From Bryobacteraceae bacterium (GTDB lineage Bacteria; Acidobacteriota; Terriglobia; Bryobacterales; Bryobacteraceae): a stretch of DNA of 53,028 bases. The stretch is from positions 1 through 53,028 of the forward strand of contig JASHNT010000093.1 in assembly GCA_030041495.1 (NCBI GenBank). The letters run 5' to 3'. Made by a program: the position numbers and the translations under genes. Each line of letters starts with the position of its first letter. Position 1 is the stretch's first letter. This document shows positions 7,304-16,160 of the stretch, in pieces. The notes under the pieces are model-generated. The model was not told the origin of the DNA, did not search any database, and worked only from the letters and a program-made list of their open reading frames with translations.

Positions 7304-9856
7304 ATGTCTTTTCAGATTCGTCCCATCAAGGAATTCCTGGTCCGGCCGGCGCTGCCGGAGCCCCTTCGCCGGTTGCCTGAATTGGGCAATAACGTGATGT
7401 GGAGTTGGAACCACACCATCCGCTCGCTGTTCCGGCGTTTGGATCCAGTCCTATGGAAGGCCTCCGACTTCAATCCGGTGGTGCTGCTGGGTAGGGTTTC
7501 CCAGGATCAGTTGCGCCGCGCGGCGTCGGATCCGCGGTATCTGGCGTTATATCGCCGGGCCTGCGAATTGTTCGATACATACTTGGAATCGCGCGTGACC
7601 GGCCACCCCATGCTGGCCGCGTATTTTTCGATGGAGTACGGTCTGATCGACTGCCTGCCGATCTACTCCGGCGGCCTGGGGGTGCTTTCCGGCGATCATT
7701 TGCGCGCTGCCAGCGACGCGCATGTGCCTCTGGTGGGGGTGGGCTTGCTGTACCAGCGGGGCTTCCTTCAGCAGAGCCTCGATCCCGACGGCTGGCAGCA
7801 GGAGCGCGCGCCGGTGAACGACTTCCATGCACTGCCGATCACGCCGCTCAGCGCTCCGGACGGCGGCGACCTGATCGTCACCGTTACCCTGGCCGGCGTG
7901 CCCGTGTATCTGAAACTGTGGCGCATCGATGTGGGCCGCGTGAACCTGTATCTGCTGGATTCCAACATCTCCCAGAATCCCGATCCGTCGCACCGCGACA
8001 TCACCAGCCGGCTGTACGGTGGCGATCAGCACAAGCGCATTCGCCAGGAGATCACGCTGGGCATCGGCGGGTTGCGCGCACTGGACATTCTGGGGTTGCA
8101 TCCCACCGTGTACCACATGAACGAGGGGCATTCGGCGTTCCTGGCGCTGGAGCGAATCCGTGTTCTGATGGAACGGGAGCGGCTGAGTTTTGAGGAGGCG
8201 CAAGTCGCCACACGCGTCAATAACGTCTTCACCACCCATACCTCGGTTCCGGCGGGCATCGACCTGTTCGACCCCGGCCTTATGTATGAGTACTTCCACG
8301 ACTATTGCCAGGAGACCGGAATCCGCTTCGAAGACCTGCTGGCGCTGGGGCGCAGCCGCCCCACCGATCCACAAGAGCCCTTCTCGATGGCCATCGCGGC
8401 CTTCAAAACTTCCTCCTATCGGAACGCGGTCAGCCGGCTGCATCGTCACATCTCGCAACAGATGTGGCAGGATCTGTGGCCTAAGCTGCCAGTTTGGGAA
8501 ATCCCGATCACTTCCATCACCAATGGCGTGCATCTTCCTACCTGGATCAACGGCGACCTGGCAGCGCTATACGACCAGAATCTGCGGCCGGATTGGCCGG
8601 AGGATCACTCCGACGCGGAAATCTGGGCGCAGGTCTCCGAGATCCCCGGCACGGAGCTGTGGGAGGCGCATCGCCGCCGCAAGCGCCGGCTGATTGCGTT
8701 CGTTCGCGAGCGAGCGGTGGCCAACGCCATGGCTCGCAAGGCGCCGGCTCCGGAGGTAAAGCGGCTGCAGGAGGTGCTGAATCCGGAGGCGCTTACCATT
8801 GGCTTCGCGCGGCGCTTCGCCACCTACAAGCGCGCGACGCTGCTATTCCGCGACATGGCCCGCCTGACGCGGATTTTGATCAATCCAACGCGGCCGGTTC
8901 AGATCGTGATCGCCGGAAAAGCCCATCCGTCCGATGTTCCCGGCAAGACGCTCATCCGCGAGATCGTGCAGCATTCCCGCAACCCGGAGTTGGCTGGGCA
9001 CATCATCTTTGTTGAGGATTACGGCATCCAGGTGGCCCGGGAGCTGGTGGGCGGCGTGGATGTGTGGCTGAATACGCCGCGGCGCGGCGATGAAGCCTGC
9101 GGCACCAGCGGCATGAAAGCCGGGATTAACGGTGTGCTCAACCTCAGCATCCCGGACGGATGGTTCGACGAAGCCGGCGAAAAGACCGGCGGCTGGGCCA
9201 TCGGTGACCGCGAGCCCTATTCGCCCGACCGTGATGACGCGCACGCCGCCGGACTGTATTCGATCCTGGAAGACGAGATCATACCGATGTATTACGAGAA
9301 CCGCGAGCAGGGAGTGCCGGTGGAGTGGATGCGGCGTGTCAAACAATCGCTGGCCTACGTCAGCGCACACTTCAACTGCGACCGGATGATCCGGGAGTAT
9401 CGCAAGGAATTGTACGAGCCGGCGCATCAGGCCTTTGCGCTCGCCAGTGCGGACGGTTTCCAACAGCCGCGAGAGCTGGTCCGCTGGACCAACTGGATGG
9501 CGGAACGGTGGCCGCAGGTCCGCATCGCTGACTGCGGAGTGGGGGACGACACTGCCGTGCTAACCGGATCCGCAGTACCAGTACGTGCGACCGTAGAGTT
9601 GGCCGGATTGGCGCCAACCGATGTCCGAGTGGAGGCGGTGGTTGGCCGGGTGGGTCCGGAGGGCGCCTTGGCCGACACGCAGGTCCTGGCTCTCGATCCC
9701 CTGGAAGCACAGGGAACCCAGGTTTTGTTTGGGCGGGATTTTACTCCTTTGTCCACCGGCCGCCTGGGCTGCTCGGTGCGGATCAGCCCAAATCATTTTG
9801 ACGATCCTTTGAATCGGCCGTGTAACGCGCCGTTAAAATGGGCCGACGAAGGGTAG
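7304..9856 (+). CDS. glgP: Alpha-glucan (glycogen/starch) phosphorylase with DUF3417 N-terminus
   Basis: This 850-residue enzyme is of the short bacterial phosphorylase type (GT35). The first 120 residues match the DUF3417 region (VRPALPEPLRRLPELGNNVMW). The catalytic core includes YFSMEYGL, GGLGVLSGDHL, NEGHSAFLALER and GFARRFATYKR. The pyridoxal-phosphate lysine is K605 in CGTSGMKAGING. It releases glucose 1-phosphate from storage glucans in the cytoplasm. The C-terminal 90 residues form an extra beta-rich tail. There is no Shine-Dalgarno sequence before ATG 7304. No other glycogen gene is nearby. A TACAAT hexamer at 7237-7242 may be its promoter -10 element. Confidence 0.93.
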   Translation: MSFQIRPIKEFLVRPALPEPLRRLPELGNNVMWSWNHTIRSLFRRLDPVLWKASDFNPVVLLGRVSQDQLRRAASDPRYLALYRRACELFDTYLESRVTGHPMLAAYFSMEYGLIDCLPIYSGGLGVLSGDHLRAASDAHVPLVGVGLLYQRGFLQQSLDPDGWQQERAPVNDFHALPITPLSAPDGGDLIVTVTLAGVPVYLKLWRIDVGRVNLYLLDSNISQNPDPSHRDITSRLYGGDQHKRIRQEITLGIGGLRALDILGLHPTVYHMNEGHSAFLALERIRVLMERERLSFEEAQVATRVNNVFTTHTSVPAGIDLFDPGLMYEYFHDYCQETGIRFEDLLALGRSRPTDPQEPFSMAIAAFKTSSYRNAVSRLHRHISQQMWQDLWPKLPVWEIPITSITNGVHLPTWINGDLAALYDQNLRPDWPEDHSDAEIWAQVSEIPGTELWEAHRRRKRRLIAFVRERAVANAMARKAPAPEVKRLQEVLNPEALTIGFARRFATYKRATLLFRDMARLTRILINPTRPVQIVIAGKAHPSDVPGKTLIREIVQHSRNPELAGHIIFVEDYGIQVARELVGGVDVWLNTPRRGDEACGTSGMKAGINGVLNLSIPDGWFDEAGEKTGGWAIGDREPYSPDRDDAHAAGLYSILEDEIIPMYYENREQGVPVEWMRRVKQSLAYVSAHFNCDRMIREYRKELYEPAHQAFALASADGFQQPRELVRWTNWMAERWPQVRIADCGVGDDTAVLTGSAVPVRATVELAGLAPTDVRVEAVVGRVGPEGALADTQVLALDPLEAQGTQVLFGRDFTPLSTGRLGCSVRISPNHFDDPLNRPCNAPLKWADEG

Positions 9857-10095
9857 CGGGCTATAGATGGGCTGTCCGTCTGCCGATAATTGAGTCAGAG
9901 AGAAAGATTTTACTGGATTCCGCGCGCGGTTCGTGGTACATAGTGGTTTAGACGTTAAACGCGGAGCAACCCAATCCAGCCGTTCCCCGTCGAGGATGTG
10001 CCCGCGAGTCTCCCAATTCCGTAATTTCGTTTGCCCTTGAATACACTACCCCGACAACACCAGACGTAATCTAAAGGAGAGCCAACCAGCACTTT

Positions 10096-10650
10096 ATGGA
10101 AGGCGACCGCAAGTACCGGCAACACGGCTATCAGGATTCCGGCCGTGATTCCTCTCATTCCGGCCCGAGACGCGACGAGCGGTATTCCGATAACGCCCGT
10201 CCCCGGCCTCAAGGCCCCCGTCCCCCCTTGGACATCACTGGCCCGCGACTACCGCGGCTGGTGCAGTCCGTTACCGCATCGCGCTGCTACAACTGCTCCG
10301 CCCTGCTCGGTCCGGGGACCGATTTTCGGGGCAATTGTCCCAAGTGCGGTGCGGCTCTGCATTGCTGCAAGCAATGCGGCAGCTTCGAGCCGTCGACGCG
10401 CTTCCAGTGCCTGAAGCCGATTCCCGTAAGAATTGCGGTCAAAGATCAGGCTAATGAGTGCGAACTGTTCAAGCCGCGCGTCACCGTCGCGCGCGATGCG
10501 GCGCACGGAGGCGGTCCCGGTGCGGGGGTACCCGGCGGCTCGCCGCTGGACGCTCCGCCCAACGGCTCCAGGCCCGCCGACACCGCTGTTCCGCGCAGCG
10601 CCAGCGACGCCCGCGCGGCGTTTGACAATCTGTTCCGCAAGACAGATTAA
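10096..10650 (+). CDS. Zinc-ribbon protein with a disordered basic N-terminus
   Basis: The 184-residue product has a charged, low-complexity start (about 1-55, rich in Arg, Gly, Pro, Asp) and a compact cysteine-rich centre. The cysteines are C64 and C67 (CYNC), C81 and C84 (CPKC), C90/C91 and C94 (CCKQC), plus C105 and C122. CxxC pairs of this kind usually bind zinc in ribbon or double-ribbon folds used for protein or nucleic-acid contacts. The tail (130-184) is Gly/Pro/Ala-rich. An AAAGGAGA Shine-Dalgarno sequence lies before ATG 10096 at longer than usual spacing. The function is unknown; no enzyme motif is present. It is followed after 23 bases by a secreted-protein gene. Confidence 0.7.
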   Translation: MEGDRKYRQHGYQDSGRDSSHSGPRRDERYSDNARPRPQGPRPPLDITGPRLPRLVQSVTASRCYNCSALLGPGTDFRGNCPKCGAALHCCKQCGSFEPSTRFQCLKPIPVRIAVKDQANECELFKPRVTVARDAAHGGGPGAGVPGGSPLDAPPNGSRPADTAVPRSASDARAAFDNLFRKTD

Positions 10651-10673
10651 GCAAGACGGATTAAGATAGAAGC

Positions 10674-11147
10674 ATGCCGGGACGCTGGTTTGCGCTCTCC
10701 CTCTTATTTGCTTCCGGTGCGGTGCTGAGCTGGACCGCCGATTATACCGGTCCCCGCCCTCCCAAGCCGGACATGCTGTACCTGGTGCATGCCGACAACC
10801 TGATTCCCACCGAGGCCGGCGACGCCAAGGAAGCGAGCAAGAACGCCAACAACTACACGATTGACGGCGCGGCTTCGCCCACCCGCACTCCCCTGGCTGA
10901 GCCGATCTTCATCTTGCAGAGCAACATGATTACGCCTGACAGCCTGGAGCTGTACAAGCTGGAGGTGAAGGGCGGGCATCGCGAATTATCGCTCGGCCGC
11001 GGTCGCAATTCCAAGGCCCTACACCTTTCAGTGACGCGCTTGGCGCAAGGCCTCTACCGCATCGAAGTGGATGAAGAACTCGAGGATGGCGAGTACGTGT
11101 TGTCGCCCATTGGCTCAAACCGGGTCTTCTGCTTCGAGGTTTATTGA
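10674..11147 (+). CDS. Small secreted protein of unknown function
   Basis: The 157-residue product starts with a signal peptide (RWFALSLLFASGAVLSWTA) and continues as a beta-rich domain (DMLYLVHADNLIP, EPIFILQSNMITPDSLELYK, LYRIEVDEELEDGEYVLSP, FCFEVY). It has no cysteine pair, lipobox or catalytic motif, so it is probably a soluble periplasmic or surface protein. A TAAGAT hexamer at 10662-10667, six bases before the ATG, suggests a leaderless start, and there is no good Shine-Dalgarno sequence. I do not recognise the family. Confidence 0.65.
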   Translation: MPGRWFALSLLFASGAVLSWTADYTGPRPPKPDMLYLVHADNLIPTEAGDAKEASKNANNYTIDGAASPTRTPLAEPIFILQSNMITPDSLELYKLEVKGGHRELSLGRGRNSKALHLSVTRLAQGLYRIEVDEELEDGEYVLSPIGSNRVFCFEVY

Positions 11148-11201
11148 CGGCGTCGGGAACTCCGGCGGCGGCCCGTTCCATCGACCTGTTAAAATCAGCC
11201 T

Positions 11202-11582
11202 ATGTTTGTGGGAGTGGAGCACGTCGCCATCGCCAGTCCGGATCCCCCGACGCTGGCACAATGGTACGTGGATCATCTCGCGTTCAGGACCGTCGCAATC
11301 GACGGGCCGACGCACTTCGTGAAGGCTCCCAACGGGGCCATCCTGGAGATCATCGCCGCCCAGGGAGAACGTAACAGACAAAGAATGTACGACCCCGGTT
11401 TGCGCCATATGGCCATCGCGGTATCCGATTTCGACGGCGCACTGGCTTCGCTACGCGGCGGTGGCGTGAATTTTTTGGGCGAACCGTATGCGTCGCCGCA
11501 AGGCAACCGCGTGGTGTTTTTCACCGATTGTGAAGGCAATATTCTGCACTTGATTCAGCGCGTCAATCCTCTTCCGGAATAG
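11202..11582 (+). CDS. VOC-superfamily metalloprotein (glyoxalase/dioxygenase-like)
   Basis: The 126-residue protein has the VOC fold with a plausible complete metal set: H7 (VEHVAIA), E49 (AILEII), H69 (LRHMAIAV) and H116 (NILHLIQR). It therefore differs from the VOC protein at 5908, where those positions are lost. Family members are glyoxalases, epimerases, ring-cleaving dioxygenases or resistance proteins; the substrate cannot be read from the sequence. A TAAAAT hexamer (11190-11195) lies six bases before ATG 11202, again suggesting a leaderless transcript. The MFS exporter begins nine bases after its stop and is probably co-transcribed. Confidence 0.82.
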   Translation: MFVGVEHVAIASPDPPTLAQWYVDHLAFRTVAIDGPTHFVKAPNGAILEIIAAQGERNRQRMYDPGLRHMAIAVSDFDGALASLRGGGVNFLGEPYASPQGNRVVFFTDCEGNILHLIQRVNPLPE

Positions 11583-11591
11583 CCACACCTC

Positions 11592-12800
11592 TTGTTCACA
11601 CGCGTCTTCAAAGCCCTAAGCTACCGCGACTTCCGCCTGATGTGGCTGGGTGCATGCACCTCCCAGATCGGGACCTTCGTGCAACAATTCGCGCAGAGCT
11701 GGCTGGTTTACGAGCTCACGAATAAAGCGTTCTACCTGGGGCTGGACCTGTTCCTCGGCCAGACTCCCATCATGCTGTTTTCGCTGTTCGGCGGGGTGTT
11801 CGCCGACCGCATTGACCGGCGCAAGCTGCTGCTGACTTCGCAGTACATCCAGATGACCTGTGCCTTCATCCTGACCGTGTTGTTCATGACGCACACGGTA
11901 CGGGTGTGGCACATCCTGACCTTGTCCTTCTTTGTTGGATGCGGACAATCCATCGGCGGGCCGGCGTATTCGGCGCTGTTGCCGTCGCTGGTGAATCCGG
12001 AAGATCTGGCCAACGCTATCGCGATGAACTCGATCCAGTTCAACCTGGCGCGCATCGTTGGGCCGACCCTGGGCGGCCTCGCCTACACCGCACTGGGCGC
12101 GACCTGGTGCTTCGCGCTGAACGGGATCTCTTACATCGCGGTGATTATTTCGCTGTACCTGATCAACGTGAAGTTCGTTCCGCCCAAGACTAGCGTCCCC
12201 ATCCTGACCAGCATGAAGGAGGGATTCCAGTTTATCCGTCAGAGAGAAGGGATGGGCGCTCTGGTGGTGTTGGCGTTCCTGATGACGCTACTGGGATTCT
12301 CCATGATCGGATTTCTTCCTGTGTTTGTGCGCGAAGTTTTTCAGAAGGGACCCCAGACCTATCAGTTGCTGCTGGTTTGTTCCGGTGCGGGTTCCGTGGT
12401 CGGCGGATTGTTGGTGGCGGCGTTTGGGAAGGTGAAGCATCAGGGCCGGATTGCGCTGCTGATCATGACGGGACTGGGGGTGATGATCGCCAGCTTCGCT
12501 TTATCGCGCTGGCTGTCGCTTTCCTGCGCGCTGCTGTTCTTGGCGGGGATGGCGACCATGGGCTCGGCTTCGCTGCTGCTGACCACCGTGCAATTAGTGG
12601 TCAGCGACGAAATGCGCGGGCGAGTGATGAGCGTCTACAACGTCGCCTTCCGCGGCGGAATGCCGGTGGGTAACCTGGTGATGGGCTCGGTGCTGATCCC
12701 GCTCTTCGGAATTTCGCCCGCCGTGGCGGGCACCGGAGCGGCTCTGGCCGGGCTGGGTCTGTATTTCCTGGTGATGAACCGGCGCGTCTCGGCACTGTGA
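11592..12800 (+). CDS. MFS exporter of the EntS/MFS_3 type
   Basis: The 402-residue protein has about 12 hydrophobic segments and the opening typical of the EntS-like branch: FKALSYRDFRLMWLGACTSQ, IGTFVQQFAQSWLVYELT, then the loop motif GGVFADRIDRRKLLL between helices 2 and 3. Members of this branch export siderophores, drugs or other small molecules across the inner membrane. The start is TTG 11592, because the next in-frame ATG falls inside the first conserved segment. It follows the VOC gene by nine bases; such VOC-transporter pairs are sometimes linked to resistance, but that is inference here. Confidence 0.85.
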   Translation: MFTRVFKALSYRDFRLMWLGACTSQIGTFVQQFAQSWLVYELTNKAFYLGLDLFLGQTPIMLFSLFGGVFADRIDRRKLLLTSQYIQMTCAFILTVLFMTHTVRVWHILTLSFFVGCGQSIGGPAYSALLPSLVNPEDLANAIAMNSIQFNLARIVGPTLGGLAYTALGATWCFALNGISYIAVIISLYLINVKFVPPKTSVPILTSMKEGFQFIRQREGMGALVVLAFLMTLLGFSMIGFLPVFVREVFQKGPQTYQLLLVCSGAGSVVGGLLVAAFGKVKHQGRIALLIMTGLGVMIASFALSRWLSLSCALLFLAGMATMGSASLLLTTVQLVVSDEMRGRVMSVYNVAFRGGMPVGNLVMGSVLIPLFGISPAVAGTGAALAGLGLYFLVMNRRVSAL

Positions 12801-12850
12801 GCCCGCCGCATCCAGCATTGCCCGCCAATCCGGCAGTACAATAAGGCCGC

Positions 12851-14419
12851 ATGTTCGTTCCGCTAACCCCGCTTCGATTTCTCCATCGCGCCATGGATGT
12901 TTTCGGCTCCAAGACCGGCGCGGTCTCCGGCGATCGCCAGCTCACCTACGCGCAGTTTGGCGAGCGCGCGGAGCGTCTGGCTGATGCGTTAACGCAGCGG
13001 GGCATCCAACCCGGAGATCGTGTCGCGTACCTGAGCTTCAACAATAACGAGCTGCTGGAAGGCTACTACGGCGTCATTCAGGCGCGCGCCATCGTCATGC
13101 CGCTGAACGTCCGCCTGGCCGAAGGCGAGCTGGGCGCGATCCTGGCGCATTCGGGCGCGAGGATGGTTATCTTCGAGAACGACTTCCTTCCGCTGGTCGA
13201 GCGCCTGCGCCCAAGGCTTCCGGACGCCAAGCATTGGATCGAAATTGGACCCGCTTACGAAGAGATGATTGCAAGCGGCGTCCCCCGCCGCGCCGACATT
13301 TTCTCCTACGACGAAATGTCCATCGCGGAGTTGTTCTACACCAGCGGTAGCACCGGGACGCCCAAGGGTGCGACGCTTTCGCATCGCACGATTTGTATGC
13401 ACGGTCTGAGCGTCGCGTTGCAGTGCCATCGCCCGGAGAACATTGTCGACCTTCACACCATTCCTTTGTTTCACGCCAACGGCTGGGGCAGGCCGCAGGC
13501 TTCGACGCTACTCGGCAGCAAGCAGGTGATGGTGCGCCGCTTCGAGCCGGAGACGGTGTTCCGCCTGATTCAGGAACATCGCGCCACCGACATGAGCCTG
13601 GTGCCGACCATGGCCAATGCTCTGCTGAATTCCCCGGCTCGCGACAAATACGATCTTTCCAGCTTGCGGCGGATGATGACTGGAGGCGCGGCGAGTTCTC
13701 CCGCGCTGGTGGAACGCTGGGAAAAAGCATTCCCAGGATGCGAGTGCTGCGCCGGCTACGGCCTCACCGAAACTTCACCCGTGATCACCACTGCTCTGTG
13801 GAAGGGAATCGAGTACGGATCGGACGAAGAGCGCTGGCGGCGCCAGGCCATGACCGGATGGGCGGTGCCCGGAGCCGATGTCCGCGTGGTGGATTCCGAG
13901 ATGCGCGATGTTCCAAGGGACGGAAAGACGATCGGCGAAATTGTGGTCCAGGGCGACCAGGTGATGGACGGTTACTTTCGCGACCCGGAAGGAACCCGCG
14001 CCGCGATGACCGGGACGTGGCTCCATACCGGTGACATGGCTGTCTGGGACGAGGAGAGCTACGTCAATATCGTCGATCGCAAGAAGGAGATCATCATCTC
14101 CGGCGGCGAAAATATTTCCTCGATCGAAGTCGAGTCCGCCATTCAAGCTCATCCCGCGGTGATGGAGTGCGCCGTCGTATCGGCTCCGGATGACAAATGG
14201 GGCGAAGTGCCCGCGGCGATCGTGGTGCGCAAAGCGGGGTACGGGTTGAGCGAAGATGAATTACGCAGCTTTCTGGAAGGGCGGCTTAGCCGCTTTAAAC
14301 ACCCGCGTATCTTCGAATTTCGTGACGAGGCTTTGCCCAAAACCGGAACCGGCAAAATCCGCAAGATGATCCTCAAGGAGAGATTCTGGACCGGCAAAGA
14401 AAAACGAATTCAGGGATGA
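12851..14419 (+). CDS. AMP-forming acyl-CoA synthetase (fatty-acid CoA ligase family)
   Basis: This 522-residue enzyme has the full set of ANL-superfamily motifs: the phosphate loop YTSGSTGTPKG (about 162-172), CAGYGLTETSPV, the hinge LHTGDMAVWDEESYVNIVDR with KKEIIISGGENIS, and the C-terminal lysine motif LPKTGTGKIRK. It activates a carboxylic acid to acyl-AMP and transfers it to CoA in the cytoplasm, feeding beta-oxidation or lipid synthesis. Medium or long chain is likely, but chain length is not readable. A TACAAT hexamer (12837-12842) eight bases before the ATG suggests a leaderless start. A PrmA-like gene follows after ten bases. Confidence 0.9.
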   Translation: MFVPLTPLRFLHRAMDVFGSKTGAVSGDRQLTYAQFGERAERLADALTQRGIQPGDRVAYLSFNNNELLEGYYGVIQARAIVMPLNVRLAEGELGAILAHSGARMVIFENDFLPLVERLRPRLPDAKHWIEIGPAYEEMIASGVPRRADIFSYDEMSIAELFYTSGSTGTPKGATLSHRTICMHGLSVALQCHRPENIVDLHTIPLFHANGWGRPQASTLLGSKQVMVRRFEPETVFRLIQEHRATDMSLVPTMANALLNSPARDKYDLSSLRRMMTGGAASSPALVERWEKAFPGCECCAGYGLTETSPVITTALWKGIEYGSDEERWRRQAMTGWAVPGADVRVVDSEMRDVPRDGKTIGEIVVQGDQVMDGYFRDPEGTRAAMTGTWLHTGDMAVWDEESYVNIVDRKKEIIISGGENISSIEVESAIQAHPAVMECAVVSAPDDKWGEVPAAIVVRKAGYGLSEDELRSFLEGRLSRFKHPRIFEFRDEALPKTGTGKIRKMILKERFWTGKEKRIQG

Positions 14420-14429
14420 GGCTGCCCTG

Positions 14430-15104
14430 ATGTATTCCGTTCGGCTGGAGCCGGAACCCGAAGACTTCGACCGCGTCATCGCGGAGTTGTGGGAGCACGG
14501 CACCGCGGGCGTCACCGAAGGTCATGGCTACCTGATTGCATTCTTCGAGGATGAGTCTGACGCCCGGCGCTTTGCCGAGCCGCAGCTCGAGCCGGAGGTC
14601 GACTGGGTGCGCGGGACTGAAGACGCGTGGCCTCCGCTCGAGGTCGGCGAGCGCTTCTTCGTCGTCGCTCCCTGGCGCACGGAGCCTACGCCGCCGGGAC
14701 GTTTCCGGCTGGAGATCAATCCCGGATTGCAATGCGGCACTGGCCAGCATCCCTGCACCCGGCTGTGCCTGGAGGCGATGGAGCGCGTCATTCAGCCCGG
14801 CGATTCGGTGCTGGACGTGGGCAGCGGAAGCGGAATCTTGTCGATTGCGGCCAAGCTGCTGGGAGCCTCACGAGTCATCGCGTGCGATATCGATCCCGAA
14901 GCCGCGAAGCCGGCGCCGTTCTTCGTGGGCAGCGTGGACGCCGTGAAATCGTACTCCTTCGATGTGGTGGTCGCCAATATCAATGAAGACGTTATCGGCG
15001 AGCTGCATCCGGAGTTCAAGCGCGTCGCGCGAACGGCGATTCTATCGGGGTTTCAAGATGAGCGCGGCGAATGGGCTTGTGTGGTACTGAAGTCGGGCGA
15101 GTGA
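14430..15104 (+). CDS. PrmA-like protein methyltransferase, unusually short
   Basis: The 224-residue protein resembles ribosomal protein L11 methyltransferase: an N-terminal substrate-recognition part (about 1-70), the stretch RLEINPGLQCGTGQHPCTRL, the SAM-binding motif I VLDVGSGSGILSIAA, then RVIACDIDPEA and VVVANINEDVI. PrmA normally has about 290 residues. Here the segment after the acidic SAM residue and the stretch before the final EWACVVLKSG are each shortened, and the usual NILA substrate motif reads NINE. It may methylate another target or be a reduced orthologue, so I give no gene symbol. It follows the acyl-CoA ligase closely and is convergent with uppS. Confidence 0.75.
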   Translation: MYSVRLEPEPEDFDRVIAELWEHGTAGVTEGHGYLIAFFEDESDARRFAEPQLEPEVDWVRGTEDAWPPLEVGERFFVVAPWRTEPTPPGRFRLEINPGLQCGTGQHPCTRLCLEAMERVIQPGDSVLDVGSGSGILSIAAKLLGASRVIACDIDPEAAKPAPFFVGSVDAVKSYSFDVVVANINEDVIGELHPEFKRVARTAILSGFQDERGEWACVVLKSGE

Positions 15105-15110
15105 ATCCGC

Positions 15111-15782
15111 CTAGGCGGTGCGGCGCGCTGGATCTGCGGTGACGCCGCCGAAGCGGCGCTCGCGGGAATGAAACTCGGCGACGGCTTGTGCCAGGTCCTG
15201 AGCGGTGAAGTCCGGCCACAGGCGCGGCGTGAACACCAGCTCGGCGTAGGCGCATTCCCACAGCAGAAAATCGCTCAAGCGCTGCTCGCCGCTGGTGCGA
15301 ATGAGCAGATCAACGTCGGGGCCGATCAGCGCGGAGAGCTGTTGTTCGGTGGCAGTGCCGCCGGCGCGCCGCGCGGCCTCGACAATGCTCTGGCGCGAGG
15401 AATAATCCAGAGCCAGGCGCAAATGCAGGCGCGTGCCCCCCGCGGTTTTGTGCTCGGTTTCCTCAAGCAGCGCGACCAGCGGCGCGGGAAGACGGTCGCG
15501 GCGGCCGATGGCCTGTAGCCGCACCCCGTTAGCGATACAACGGCTGGTTTCCTGCGTGAGGTAGCGGCCCAGCAGTTTCATCAGAGCGGAGACCTCGCGC
15601 GGCGGGCGGCTCCAATTGTCTTCGGAAAAAGCGTAGAGAGTGAGCGTGGAAATACCGAGATCCGGCGCGGCTTCCACAGTGCGGCGGACAGCGGCGGCCC
15701 CGGTGCGATGCCCGGCGGCGCGAGGCAATCCGCGCCGGTTGGCCCAGCGGCCGTTTCCGTCCATGATGATGGCTGCGTGCAT
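15111..15782 (-). CDS. uppS: Cis-prenyltransferase (undecaprenyl diphosphate synthase family), copy 1
   Basis: The 223-residue enzyme carries the family landmarks: [11 protein letters not shown] with the catalytic Asp and diphosphate-binding Arg, [21 protein letters not shown], and the C-terminal [18 protein letters not shown] and LWPDF. It condenses isopentenyl diphosphate onto farnesyl diphosphate to make the lipid carrier for cell-wall synthesis. An AAGGAATC ribosome-binding site precedes the ATG. It is the last gene of a three-gene leftward operon after a membrane protein and a winged-helix regulator, 21 bases behind the regulator. A second uppS lies at 16870, so one copy may make a different prenyl chain or respond to a special signal. 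Confidence 0.88.
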   Translation of the reverse strand: MHAAIIMDGNGRWANRRGLPRAAGHRTGAAAVRRTVEAAPDLGISTLTLYAFSEDNWSRPPREVSALMKLLGRYLTQETSRCIANGVRLQAIGRRDRLPAPLVALLEETEHKTAGGTRLHLRLALDYSSRQSIVEAARRAGGTATEQQLSALIGPDVDLLIRTSGEQRLSDFLLWECAYAELVFTPRLWPDFTAQDLAQAVAEFHSRERRFGGVTADPARRTA

Positions 15783-15803
15783 TGATTCCTTCGGGGGCTT
15801 GAA

Positions 15804-16160
15804 TCACTTCTTCATGGCTTGAATGAGGGCTTCCATGTGATTCAAGTATTTTTCGAGCGCCTTGAGGCCCGCATCCGTGAGTGCATACTCGGTCTTGGGC
15901 ATGCGGCCCTCAAAACTCTTGGAGCAAGAAATATAGCCGGCCTCCTCCAGCTTCCGCGCGTGGACGCTCAAATTCCCATCGGTGGTGCGCAGGAGTTTCT
16001 TGAGGTCGTTGAAGGTAAGCGACGAATTCGCCGCGAGCGCGCTGACGATGCCCAAACGCATTCGCTCATGAATGAGACGGTCGAGATCCGTAGCTTGCGG
16101 CGCGGGCGAATCCGCCCTGCGAAGAGGAGCCCTTTTGAGCGCAGTGTTTCTAGCCGCCAT
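15804..16160 (-). CDS. Winged-helix transcriptional regulator (MarR/ArsR-like)
   Basis: I start at ATG 16160, which has a GAGG ribosome-binding site four bases upstream and overlaps the preceding gene by 11 bases; an ATG at 16184 is the alternative. The 118-residue product has a winged-helix DNA-binding domain: RMRLGIVSALAANSSLTFND, LKKLLRTTDGNLSVHARKLE, then the wing KSFEGRMPKTEYALTDAGLK, and a C-terminal helix likely to dimerise. Such proteins bind palindromic operators. A palindrome overlapping the operon promoter (16799-16824) is a candidate target, so autoregulation is likely. The signal it senses is unknown. Confidence 0.82.
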   Translation of the reverse strand: MAARNTALKRAPLRRADSPAPQATDLDRLIHERMRLGIVSALAANSSLTFNDLKKLLRTTDGNLSVHARKLEEAGYISCSKSFEGRMPKTEYALTDAGLKALEKYLNHMEALIQAMKK

